Below, in pieces: positions 47,001 through 57,704 of a stretch of 64,000 bases of DNA. Source of the DNA: Tricholoma matsutake (Eukaryota; Basidiomycota; Agaricomycetes; Agaricales; Tricholomataceae); assembly GCA_026075535.2 (NCBI GenBank), contig AP026544.2:6386001-6450000 (forward strand), given 5' to 3'. The position numbers were made by a program, and so were the translations under genes. Each line of letters begins with the position of its first letter. The stretch's first letter is position 1. Under the pieces are notes generated by a model, which saw only the letters and a list, made by a program, of their open reading frames with translations, made no database searches and had not been told where the DNA came from.

Positions 47001-48808
47001 ATGATTATCTTGATCACCAACCACGACCATGTCGAACAAAAGTCTCTGAATCTTCAACCCTTTTTCTTTGCAATCAGGCCTGAAAGGGCAACTCCAAATG
47101 TGGACACAAGAGATCATTTGGTATGTGGAGTCCCAATTCCATCAAGTTTTGTTGGAGTTAGACCAGGCAAACTTTGTAAAGCGACGTTGGATGCAAAAAA
47201 TTCTCTATGCCGAGCTTGTATGTTGAGATCTTTCCTAAAGGAAGTAAGTATACATCACTGACAAGTATGACAGATGTATGTCATGTCTTGGATCAGCATC
47301 AGCACCTCCATCGGCCTTATGATGGATGTGCCAATCCTTCTTCGGTCCTTGGCCGACAGTCTCACTGATGTGAATTTGGACCACCTACCCCTTGGATTCC
47401 ATCTGTCTCTCTTGGCCTCATTGGATGATGGTGTTGCCAGCAACGGTCCTAGCCATCTGGTGGATTCATATGTATGTGATTGGTGGAGCCACAATAGTGA
47501 ACCGGCACCAGGGAAAATTTTTGCCAGTGACACCCTGGATAAGTGCCTCGATAGCTATCGGCAGTATATCCCTGCCCCTGTGATCACCAGCTCACTGCTC
47601 ACCAATAGCCAGCCAGCAGACAATGCTGCCAATGGCCGAGCCAACTGCCGATCTTGCATCGACCTGCAGGCTCTCATTGGGGATTTGTTCAATGAAGCAC
47701 ACAGGATGCGGGACTTCATAGATGGCTGCAATGAATGCGAATGTCAGGCAATCAGCAGGGTTCCAATGGCTTCATGAGCTAGCCCTGCTCAAGGAGCTTC
47801 AGTCCAAACCACGTAAGTTAACAATGGCACCAGCAGTGGCATCGGCATCAAAAAACAACTGTGGACATGCTGGGAGATGGTCGGCCATAAGAAGACAATT
47901 GGAACTGGTATCTGCACATGCACAGGCTGAACTTGAGCACCTGAAGGCCCTTCCCCCAACCTCCTACAAGTGGACCTGGGGCATTGATATTGCAGAGAAT
48001 GAGGTTTTAACAATCAATCAGGCAACCAAGGGCAAGGGAAAGGCACAGCATTCTGGGTATGCAGGGTCTCTACCTGATGGCGTGCAGCAAAAGAAGGAGT
48101 GGTCAGATGCACCAAGTCTCCCAACAGTTGTCTCTGCCTACAGTCGACCACCCACGGTTACTGGTCACGATGCTGGCCTATATTTTTCAGATGCTGAATC
48201 TGATGTGTCCAATGCTGGGACTGCTCCCGTTGTTTCTGTCCCTGCTCCCGTTGCTTCAGTCCCCGTTGCCAATGCCGATCTCTCCGCTGCCGATGCCAAT
48301 TCCAATTCTGTCCCCGTTCCCACTACTGATCCCGTCCCCACTGCCACTGCCGATGCTGAGGCACTCATGGTTTGGCAAGGTGAAGATGATGTAGCAAATG
48401 ATGCTGATCAGCATACCGCCCTTCAGGCAGCCATGGCATATGGTTCTGATTCATCATCTGCCCCTACGGGTTCCCCAACCAGCATTGATGCTGCTCGATG
48501 ATTCTACCTCTTCATCTCCACCCTCAAATCCCCTATCAGCTTTTGCCACCGCGTCTGATGCGGCGGATGTTTTTCTCTCATCATCAGAGACAGATTCTAC
48601 TGGACCTTGGGTGAATCCAATGCTGATGCCAATGATGCCGGTGCCGATTCTGACAACTTTAGTGATGAGTCCCCCAGCACCTCCCAGATAGAGCACCCCA
48701 CTCCTTCTCGCATCACGCTGCCCATCTATACTCATGCAGACTTTGATTATGTTGATGACACTTGATTGCGTGGCTCTGATGATATGGACACTACAGATGA
48801 TGGATGAT
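47001..48808 (+). pseudogene. KDZ accessory gene with acidic C-terminus, broken
   Basis: Coding-like pieces on the plus strand just after the transposase: LDDGVASNGPSHLVDSYVCD, DTLDKCLDSYRQYIPAPVI, CRSCIDLQALIGDLFNEAHR with clustered Cys (DGCNECECQ), then SAIRRQLELVSAHAQAELEH and TSYKWTWGIDIAENEVLTIN. A Val/Pro/Asp-rich section with VPVANADLSAADAN repeats and an acidic end (DNFSDESPSTSQIEHPTPS, HADFDYVDDT) follow. A frame break near 48500 and TGA at about 48763 disrupt it. The copia element inserted about 110 bp past its end. I recognise no domain. Confidence 0.45.
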
Positions 48809-48919
48809 GCTCATTTATTTCATTTACATATTCTATACATGAACATGTAGTAATAATTGTTGGTGCTTCTGGAACACCAAACATTTTCTGCCCGATCCCT
48901 AATCCTGGTGCTGGTGCCA

Positions 48920-49113
48920 TGTTGAAATCGGGAGTACATATTGGGCGACACCGACACCGACACTGAACGTGGCGGTAATGCATAGCCACAATTATTTATA
49001 ATACCGATCCGTAGTTACCGACTTAGTTTACTGGGCTATATAAATATTCTATGTACATAGTTGTCTACTGTAATGAAGTTTGTTTATTCTTTCAAGTCCT
49101 CTATTATTCAACA
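48920..49113 (+). repeat. 5' LTR of copia element
   Basis: 194 bp with TATATAAATATTC at about 49038 as the probable TATA box. Ends in CAACA. Confidence 0.92.
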
Positions 49114-49125
49114 GGTTATGGGCCC
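49114..49125 (+). promoter_or_regulatory. Copia primer-binding site, half-tRNA type
   Basis: GGTTATGGGCCC directly after the LTR. Its complement contains CCATAACC, close to the anticodon-loop region of initiator tRNA-Met (CAT anticodon), as used by Drosophila copia, which primes from a tRNA half rather than the CCA end. The tRNA comparison is from memory. Confidence 0.45.
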
Positions 49126-49192
49126 TGGCCTTAACTGAATTTTCTCGCTCACGCTATACTCAAACTAATAACACCTGGATCAAATTTGAATG

Positions 49193-52100
49193 ATGGCCGA
49201 TGTTTCAAACGCTCCGATGCACACGAACGTTTACCGTATTTAGCCCTTGACAGGTGCCAAAAATTACGCCGTTTGGAAAATCAAAATGATGGATATTTTG
49301 ACGGGGCAAGACTTGTGGGATTATGTCGATGGATCGACTACCCTACCAACGGATACTGCCCAACAAACAGCATGGCGTAAGAAGGACAGGATGGCGCTAT
49401 CTATGATCCAATTGAGGGTGGCCGACAAAATGTTGGTGTATGTTGCGAGTTCAACAAGTGCAGTGGAAGCATGGAATACGTTGAAATCATTATTAGAGAC
49501 TCAGGGGGCATTGGGAATAGTTCAGGCACGTCGAAAGTTATTTCAGTTGCAATGCGCAGAAGGGACGCCCATCGATGAACATATTTGGACATTGCACAGC
49601 TATCAGGAGGAGCTGCACAATTTGGGACAAAAGATTGATGGGGAGGAATTCTCCATTATTCTGCTAACCTCACTCCCCAAAAATTGGAATAATTATATTG
49701 CTTCTATAGACACTACAGCCCTAAAGGATGCTCCTGCACTTATAGCCCGAATTCTGGAACATGATCGACGGCTTAACATGCGCAATTCGGATGATATGGC
49801 CTTGGTGGGGAAGCCTGGGAAAAGGAACACCAATCCGAACATGTTACAAATGCGGGGAAAAGGGGCACATCAGCAAGCAGTGCAAGAAGAAATCCAAATT
49901 TGGAAAGGGGAAATCTGGAGAAAAGCAGAAGGACATGACAAATGCCAATGCAGCGGCAGATGAAGAATTTGCTTTCTGTGGGGACTGTAGGGATGACATC
50001 GCACTAGCTGTCTCACCAAATTCTTGGTTGGCTGACTCAGCATGCACTTCTCATACAGCGAGGGATTGGAGCATCTTTGTCAACTACACACCTACCCCCG
50101 GACATCAAATTTCTGGATTTGGAAAGGCCCCTGGGCTTGGAAGAGGCACCATAAAACTGGAAAGCACCATGGAAGGGAAAACCTCAACCATCACACTGAA
50201 GGACGTGGTACACGTGCCCAATGCACCTTTTAATCTTATTTCGATCTCACGCGCACTTGAGGCTGGAATACAAGTTCTATTTGTGTCACCAGGAGTTAAA
50301 TTCTGGGCGCCAAACAAATCTATTATTATGGAGGGCCGGGTGATGAACTGATTATTTGACATGAACATCAAAGGTATTGCCAAACATGACCAAGCATATG
50401 CTGCCGGGCACGGCAGAACATGGGATGAGTGGCATAGAATTTTTGGGCACTTGAACAGGGGGTCAGTAAAGATGCTCAAGGAAAAGGAAATGGTTTTGGG
50501 AATGGAGGTGGATAGGACGGTAGAGCCAGCAGTGCAGTGCAAGGCATGCATCATTGCGAAGCAACATGTCCAACCTTTTCCCAAGGAAAGCCAAACAGAG
50601 ATCAAGGAGATCGGAGATCTGACAGTAAGTGATCTGTGGGGACTGGCACGCACTCAAGCTCCAGGGGGAGATCAGTATTTTATCTCATTCACTGATGGGA
50701 AGGCATGATGCACGATGACATATTTCATGAAGGAGAAATCCGAGGCATTTATGAAATTCAAGCAATACAAAAGCTTTGTCGAAACGCAAACTGATCGGAA
50801 ACTCAAGAAACTTCATGTCGATGGAGGGGGAGAATTTCTTAGCAAGGAATTCAAGAAATTTTTGCTGGACAATGGAATCAGACTAGAAATCACAGCACCC
50901 CACTCACCATCCCAAAATGGAATTGCCAAACGATTAAACCAAACTCTGGTAGAGCATGGGCAGGCAATGTTACATCAGCATGGGCTTCCTCACTCTCTTT
51001 GGAAAGAGGCGATCACTTATGCAACTTATCTCAAAAATAGATCTCCAACACATGCGATCAGAGATTGCAAGGTAGCTGATGAAGTATTTTGGGGAAAGAA
51101 GCCAGATATATCACATCTGCAGGAATTTGGCAGGACTTGTTGGGTTCTGCAGCAGGACGGAAACCGCTCAAAACTGGACCCAAAATCATGCGAATTTATT
51201 TTTGTGGGTATTGCTGATGGTACTAAGGGGTACAGGTACTACAATACCAAAACTCATCAAATCCTCACCTCTCAAAATGTGGTATTTATGGAAGAAGAGG
51301 AAAAGGCTGATGAAGTGGAAGTCACTCACCCTACGCAGCTTGAGGGGGAGCATGAAATGGATGGCAAGCAGCCTTCGGGTGGAGAGGGCAACTGGGCACC
51401 AGAAAAGGAAACAGCACCGATCACATCAGAAAGTCCATCACACATACCAGTTCGGGAAAGATCAGCATGAATTCTGTCACAGCCACTGATCAATTACCGG
51501 CTACTAAACAACCCGAACTCGCGTGGACCAGCGGAATAGTGTCACCATGTGCCAACAATGGAAGAATCTGGCTACATCACAGTGGATTATGCAATGATTG
51601 GGGCAACATTGGAGGATGACCCACTCTCAGTAAAGGAAGCAAAGGACAGATCAGATTGGCCAAAATGGAAGGAGGCAATGGACACCGAGATAACCCAGTT
51701 AACCAAACGTGGTACTTTCAAATTAATTGACTTACCTCCAGATCACAAAGCCATTGCGAGCAAATGGGTGTACCGCATCAAACACGACCACATTGGGATG
51801 ATCACGAAACACAAGGCAAGACTCATGGCCAAAGGTTATTCCCAAATTCCGGGGATAGATTTTGTGGAAACATTTGCACCGGTCATGCGACTGGAAACCT
51901 TTCGGCTATTAATGGCACTTGCGACAAATTTAGGACTCGTGATCCACATGGTCGATGTAGTGGAGCGTACCTAAACGGAACTTTGGAGGAAGTTATTTTT
52001 ATGATGCAGCCACCCGAATATGATGATGGTACAGGATGCATATGTCAATTACTAAAACCTCTCTATGGATTGAAACAGGCAGGATGGGCCTGGAATGAGG

Positions 52101-53149
52101 AACTCAATCAAACCTTCCTAAAAATGAATTTCATACGGCTTTTCTCGGATCAGTGCATTTATATTAGGCACACTGATCATGATCTTTTAATCACATCAGT
52201 CCACATTGATGACATGACCATTCTTGGATCTGATATTGATGCCATCACAGAAATGAAAGCCGAATTGGGGAAGTACTTCACGATCACGGATTTGGGAGAG
52301 GCGAAGCAAATTGTGGGATTAGAATTGGAAAGGGACTTGGAGAAGACTACTCTCAAAATTATGCAATCCCAATATATCAAGAGGGTCCTGGAGAAGTTTG
52401 GAATGGCAGATTCACACCCTGTCAGCACACCTTTGGACCCTAACATCAAATTGGTCAAAACACCTGATGACGAACATCACAATATTCCCGAGTACTGCAG
52501 TGCAATTGGATCACTTATGTATGCCGCTATTGGAACGCGACCAGATATTTCATTCGTGGTGCAGACCCTTAGTCAATTTATGAGCAACCCCGGACCTGCT
52601 CATTGGTCTGCTGTCAAACACGTTTTCCGGTATCTTAATGGCACGTGGGAACTTGGAATTATTTACCGCAAAGGGGGAGAAGTCAAACCCCTAGTTTATT
52701 CGGATGCTGATTGGGGATCAAACATCAACGATCGAAAATCTATTTCTGGATATGTCTTCCAGATGGCTGGCGGACCGATCTCTTGGCAATCAAAGAAGCA
52801 ACCGACGATCACATTATCATCCATGGAAGCTGAATACATGGCAGAAAGTCTAGCTGCACGGCAGGTCATATGGTTATGGACCCTTACAGCCAAACTTGGT
52901 ATCCCATACTCTGGACCCACCATTCTCAACGTCGACAATCAAGGCGCGATAAACTATTCCTACAATGCCATCAATCACAGTCGAACCAAACACATCGACA
53001 TCCAACACCACTTCGTACGTGAGAAACTGATCTCTAACGAGATACACATTCAGTACTGCACGATGGATGACAACTTAGCCGACTTGCTTACCAAAGCATT
53101 ACCAAAGCCAAAACACAACGACTTTGTTAACCGCTTAGGAATGGCGTAG
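49193..53149 (+). pseudogene. gag-pol: Copia gag-pol with stops and frameshifts
   Basis: Met 49193 (MADVSNAPMHTNVYRI) is followed by TAG at 49241-49243 and then an open gag (LTGAKNYAVWKIKMMDILTG). A frame change near 49830 leads to the knuckle CYKCGEKGHISKQC, protease WLADSACTSH, integrase (HVDGGGEFLSKEFKKFLLDN), reverse transcriptase (YGLKQAGWAW, SVHIDDMTILGSD) and RNase H (SSMEAEYMAESLAARQVIWL), ending at 53149. Further stops are TGA 50349 (Trp expected), TGA 50706, TGA 51468 and TAG 51537. A one-base loss near 51958 shifts the frame again. The YVDD box appears as HIDD. Inactive copy. Confidence 0.88.
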
Positions 53150-53163
53150 GTGTCGAGGGGGAG

Positions 53164-53357
53164 TGTTGAAATCGGGAGTACATATTGGGCGACACCGACG
53201 CCGACACCGAACATGGCGGTAACGCATAGCCACAATTATTTATAATACCGATCCGTAGTTACCGACTTAGTTTACTGGGCTATATAAATATTCTATGTAC
53301 ATAGTTGTCTACTGTAATGAAGTTTGTTTATTCTTTCAAGTCCTCTATTATTCAACA
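53164..53357 (+). repeat. 3' LTR of copia element
   Basis: 194 bp, four differences from the 5' LTR, each CG in one copy and TG or CA in the other. Confidence 0.92.
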
Positions 53358-53603
53358 TGCCGTGCTCAATTCTGATGCCGATCTCTGATTTCATGAAGGT
53401 CTGTATTACATGTCTGCTGCTGCCAATGTTGGTAAATTTTTAATTTCTGCCAGTGCCAGTGCTGACCCATTTCATAGGTCTCCATACAACAAATGAATGA
53501 TTGCTAATTGAGGCATTTATCATACATGTCACTATATAACCTTCGGCATCAGGAAATTTCCTTAGGCGGCATCGGCAGCATTGACCAACACCAATCGGGT
53601 TGG

Positions 53604-54015
53604 CAAGCTGATCCCGTTTGGTAGGTCTGCACTACATAGAAAATCAGTATCATTGCCTATAGCTAGGCCATACAGTTTCCTATGCACATCTATACCAAGA
53701 CCATTAGCCTGATGCCGATGCCGTATATCTATGCCGATGCCGTATATCTATGCTGATGCCGTATATCTATGCCGATGCCGATGCCGATGCCATTGCCATT
53801 GCCGAGTACTGTGTCCAACAGTATCTCTGATCTGTATATTAACATTCTTCATAGTGTATCACAAGCAAGAATTGTAAAAGTGTATTCATTTGATACTAGT
53901 ACATGTTATACATGCTATGAGAGCGTTCGACGGCGTCCACCAAACCCGTATCATTCGGTACACTGTATGCATTCGATAGACCGTATTATTCGGTACATTG
54001 TAGCTTACCTATCTG
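53604..54015. repeat. KDZ right inverted repeat, uninterrupted
   Basis: About 412 bp pairing with the four left segments. From the outside in (reverse complement): CAGATAGGTAAGCTACAATG, CGCTCTCATAGCATGTATAA, ACTTTTACAATTCTTGC, then a GCATCGGCATAGATATACGG-rich middle and TAGGTCTGCACTACATAG at the inner border. It keeps the sequence across each insertion point of the left repeat. Confidence 0.85.
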
Positions 54016-54023
54016 TGTGCGTC
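54016..54023. repeat. Target-site duplication of the KDZ element, right copy
   Basis: TGTGCGTC, identical to 11539-11546. Confidence 0.75.
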
Positions 54024-54389
54024 GAAAACAAAGAAATAACCTTTGGAAAGCAGAACGAACGGAGTGTGGCGTGCCTTCCGCCGAGAAGCCAATCATTTGG
54101 GGAAGACTAGGGTGGCTTCCAAAGAAAGTTTGATAAGATACCGGTAGCGCGATGGACAAAATGCTCACTACATATTCTGCAGGGGTTTCACATCGTTTAT
54201 CCAGCGCTATGGTAAGAACGTGAGGATCAGTTAAGCTGAAACATTCACCTTGAAGGTGGGGCTGTGTGCGCCGTCATATCGCTTTATAAGAGAAGACTGT
54301 CCGTTAACTTCTGCTTCGCTGGCACCACTCCACTTAGTCTCCACCATTCACCATCGAGTCGTGACCTTCCTTTCAACCGCACCTCCGAT
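54024..54389. other. Host flank without a recognisable gene
   Basis: About 365 bp between the transposon and the nearest coding-like exon. No motif is recognised. It may hold introns or lost exons of the minus-strand gene that starts at 55152. Confidence 0.4.
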
Positions 54390-55152
54390 TCATGGATTTG
54401 GTTCTGAAGCTATAGCATGCATGGGTAGAGGTAGAGTTTCCGGGCTATCGGTCTTCTCTGGGACATTGGAGCGACGTGAGACAGCATAGTGAATATCAAT
54501 AAGTAGCAATAAAGATCTGACTTGCACACCTACCTGGAATGATCGTGCCACTTCGTCTAGTTGTGTAGTAAAATCAGATGTTGCATCCGAAATGGAAGCT
54601 TTACGCAAGAGCCGATGAGTTCATTTCTTGTCTGATTGTCCCTTCATAAATTCATGGATCGAGGTGAGGGTACTTGGAATTTGGGTCAGGAGCAGTTTAA
54701 AAGCGGGTGATGAGCACAAACAATCACTCTTGGAACCTCTCCAAATTTCTGATTAAAGAAGGAGGAACCATGTCCCATCTGTTCGTTGATGTCAAGCAAG
54801 ATTCGAGCATACCGCTGTGCTAAACTGCATGCCAATCTCGATTAGCACCAGACCATCAAATCAAAAATCGGGTGAACTAACCCATACTCAGGGCCATACT
54901 TAGCACCCATCCTTGTTATTGGGCAGTGTCAACTATCGTCAGTAAGACGAATCCAACCAATATATAGCCTGAACAAGCATCCAGCATCAAGACTACTAGA
55001 AATTTGCATTGCCTCACCTGAAGCGTCTCAAAGATGAGCAAAACTATTGAGAGAGCTGCCGTGGCTGGGGGGAAATACGCTATGGCCGTCAGGTCTTTTG
55101 CGAGGGATGTAACGGAAATGGCCATAGGAAGTGCATCTGCAGAGTAAGGCAT
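54390..55152 (-). pseudogene. Fragment of an MLKL-N-terminal-like helical protein gene
   Basis: Starts MPYSADALPMAISVTSLAKD and continues FPPATAALSIVLLIFETLQ. After an intron (about 54825-55018) come AQRYARILLDINEQMG and, after a shift, FMKGQSDKK and LRKASISDATSDFTTQLDEV followed by ARSFQ. This order resembles the four-helix N-terminal domain related to MLKL that is common in Agaricomycete kinases and NLR-like proteins; the comparison is from memory. In that family the domain mediates signalling or membrane attack, but no kinase, NACHT or other effector part is found before the transposon border at 54023. Frame breaks in the middle and the missing C-terminus suggest a broken gene. Confidence 0.45.
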
Positions 55153-55423
55153 TGTACGCAGAGAGTGTGCACTTCGACTCGTAGTTTAGAGTTACAAATG
55201 GAGCGAGGCAGCGGCACTTAAGACGCGGAATGTCGTTAGCTGAAACCAAAGCATTTTGACACAGCGTGATGAATATGTATAGTATATGACAGATGGCCCT
55301 GACATACGTGATCCCCTGCGTTTTCTACATTATCCGAACTACAGGGGGAGAAGGTTGAACGTTGAACGTTGAAGCTCTTTAGACCGGGGACCGATCCCTA
55401 GTACATGAGCAAGCTGGGAGTGG

Positions 55424-57410
55424 TCACGAGTCTAGAAGCCCTTGACTTTCCCTCAAGCCGCGAATTTCATCTCCAAGCTCCAGTGCCCTCTTTCCTTCCA
55501 ACCAAAGCATCGCCTCTACCAGAAAAAAAAAATCAGTTTCTAATCCTCAAGCTGTCTTTCAACACGGCATACCTTGATACGTTTTTGGCACCACCTTCCT
55601 CGCAACACCGTGTCCCTCATCTTTGCACCACGTAAACCTAAAGTCATTGGTCGTCTGTTCAAGACCCGTCTGCACATCCACAACATTTGCTTTCACGCCG
55701 ACATGCTTTAATAAGACATATGCAATAAGTCTTTTTATCTGGATCAAATTATAACTGTGGGCTCACAACAAGCGATTGGATAGGCTGTGGCTGGGAGAAG
55801 TTGTTGGTATGCAGAATGTACGATGTGAGGCGCAGTATGGAGCCAATAGAAACAGGCCGAGCAAACGATATCCCGTCTAACGACAAGAACCGCACAGGAC
55901 CTCGTGTGAACATGCTTGCGTTGGTAAATCCAAGCTTTATAAAATTCAATATACTCATCACAAAATGAGGAGAGACTATCACCTCATAGGCAAGCCTCAT
56001 TAGATATCCACCAAAGACCTTATGGTGTACACTGGTCGGAAGTGAGCATATTTCGAAGGTCAAGGTCACACACACTTACTTTCTTTCCTGAGGGAACATC
56101 AGCATACATTTCTCCAATCTCGTATCTCCTATCCACACGTTCTCATTGATGGGAACATTACCAAGGGTAGCAGTATCCTCCTGCAGGAATGAGAGATAAA
56201 ATGAATGTAGAGCTTCTGCTTCCCCCGAACTCGGGGGCACGCGGGACAATGAACGAAGGGCAAGCGATTGGCGCCTTTGCTTTATTACTTCGAATTGACG
56301 ATGAGAATGTGGGAGTGAACCCCTCAAACAGTACGCACATTCACCCATGGAGTGAAGAGCGCGCTCTTCCGGAGTTGATATCACCAATGGATTGACTTGT
56401 CGAGCACGATGTGTGTTAGCATCCCTGCACACCATAGAAAACCGCCCTGCAAGTATGTCTGACATTATCAGGATGAACTCGGTACAAAATATCGTACCCA
56501 AAAGTACGGTTTCCTCTGGTTGATCCATCCCAATAGTCTCCATTTTGACTGCAACTTCCATTGAACTTATTCCAGTATATATTACCTGTCCACTCAATCT
56601 AAGATCGCGGCCAGGGTTCAACGGAGCCAACATGTCGAGTCTATTGGAGAATGACTGAGCAACTGAATGGGGTAATATCATCCTGAGACCTTCAGACCTA
56701 TCAACTGAAGCTGTAACGATGTAGAATCCACGCTCCTGTATCCGACCTAGCGTTTCCACCGCAGGACCAAGCATGTGCTTGTAAGAGATAGAACCAGCCA
56801 GAGAGTCGAGATGTTCCATCAACCTAATTTGTTTGGCGAGGCAATTATTGAAAATGAGATTTATACGCAGATCCTCGTGGACTGACTTTCCAGTGCGAAT
56901 ACCGCCTGTGGCATTCGTATATTCCTCCAATAGCGAGGAAGATGACCCAAAGGGTAGGACAAGTTCAGTATATGAGTCGTGCATATTGCGAGGTAAGGGC
57001 GGATCATGAGGTGCCTGCTTTCGTTCTAGAGTTCTATCCCTAGTATGATCAGGAGCAGCATTCAAGAGAGTTTCAGACCAAAGTCCGGGTGTCCTCATGG
57101 GGATAATTCTGTGCTTGTTTTTCAGCGGCTCTATAGACAGGTGATACCTGGGCTCACGAGTGGTATGCAGGATTGGATCTTGCTCCTGTCCGAGGATAAT
57201 GATTATATATTGAGAATAAGACACTGAAGGCAAGAACTCACTAACCGCCTTCAAAAGCTTGTCCATAGCAGTGACATCCTCCTTCTCCTCAACAACAGAT
57301 CGCGCCAAATTGGCATTGCCTCTGATTGAGGAAGTTCGGAAAACCCAACGCGCAGGTAGACCTGTAGAACGTTGGCCCAAAATGAAGGGTGTTAAGCGCA
57401 TCATGATCAA
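55424..57410 (-). CDS. ACOT9-type acyl-CoA thioesterase (double hotdog), mitochondrial
   Basis: A long exon block from 57410 reads MRLTPFILGQRSTGLPARW, a basic amphipathic presequence typical of mitochondrial import. The first hotdog unit has MHDSYTELVLPFGSSSSLLE, EEYTNATGGIRTGK and MEHLDSLAGSISYKHMLGP. The second has HHKVFGGYLMRLAYE and FTRGPVRFLSLDGISFARPV, and the end restores VKANVVDVQTGLEQTTNDF. The last exon, after an intron at about 55488-55552, reads EAMLWLEGKRALELGDEIRG and stops at TGA 55424-55426. The family hydrolyses acyl-CoA to free acid and CoA in the matrix. Several introns interrupt the long block (for example near 56870 and 57230). The neighbour DUF89 gene lies about 300 bp upstream on the same strand. 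Confidence 0.85.
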
Positions 57411-57704
57411 TGATCATCGATCAGCGACCAAATAATTATATCTCATAACTTGATCACATGACAAAGACCATTGTGGATACGCGCCCCCTGACGTGTAAGT
57501 AATTCTCCCCGTTTCGATCCCTTTCATACTGGTCCACGTGTAGTGATGATAGAATCTCTCATATAGCCACTTGGCCGGCAGTTCAATCACTTATCTTATC
57601 AACGCGCGTTACTTTGCACACCCCCCTCATGTCTTCTATTGAAATTGCGCAAAACCCAACCAGTAGATTTATTGTACATGGTCCTACATCGGGCCGGAAG
57701 AAGA

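Larger units (their letters stand above)
48920..53357 (+). mobile_element. Ty1/copia LTR retrotransposon
   Basis: Two 194-bp LTRs (48920-49113 and 53164-53357) beginning TGTTGAAATCGGG and ending ATTATTCAACA. Flanks are TGCCA on the left and TGCCG on the right, consistent with a 5-bp duplication in which one CG became CA. The purine tract GTCGAGGGGGAG precedes the 3' LTR. All four LTR differences are at CpG sites. Gag, protease, integrase, reverse transcriptase and RNase H occur in copia order, with stops and two frameshifts. It inserted in the KDZ element near its right end. Confidence 0.92.
11547..54015. mobile_element. Giant KDZ-type DNA transposon with nested insertions (42.5 kb)
   Basis: The outer ends are inverted copies of each other: left ATAGGTAAGCTACACTGTAC at about 11550 and the reverse complement on the right at about 53990-54012. 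The similarity continues inward through AATAATACGGTCTATCGAA and GATACGGG to about 412 bp in total (right TIR 53604-54015). The element is bracketed by the duplicated octamer TGTGCGTC. Without later insertions (tandem Helitrons, two Ty3 elements, one copia element, one solo LTR) the KDZ element itself would be about 14 kb. Its genes (36.5-48.8 kb) include a CxC2/KDZ transposase. The internal DNA is littered with TGCCGATGCC- and GGCATTGGCA-like motifs, densest at the two ends. The transposase carries stop codons, so this copy is probably not autonomous now. Confidence 0.8.

Noticed and set aside
47255..47533. Minus-strand open frame of 92 codons
   Set aside because: Opposite the better supported plus-strand accessory gene and without any recognisable motif.
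48920..49113. The copia LTR as the source of the 252-bp solo LTR at 35707
   Set aside because: Both start with TGTTG and end with CAACA, but the internal sequences differ and the lengths are 194 and 252 bp.
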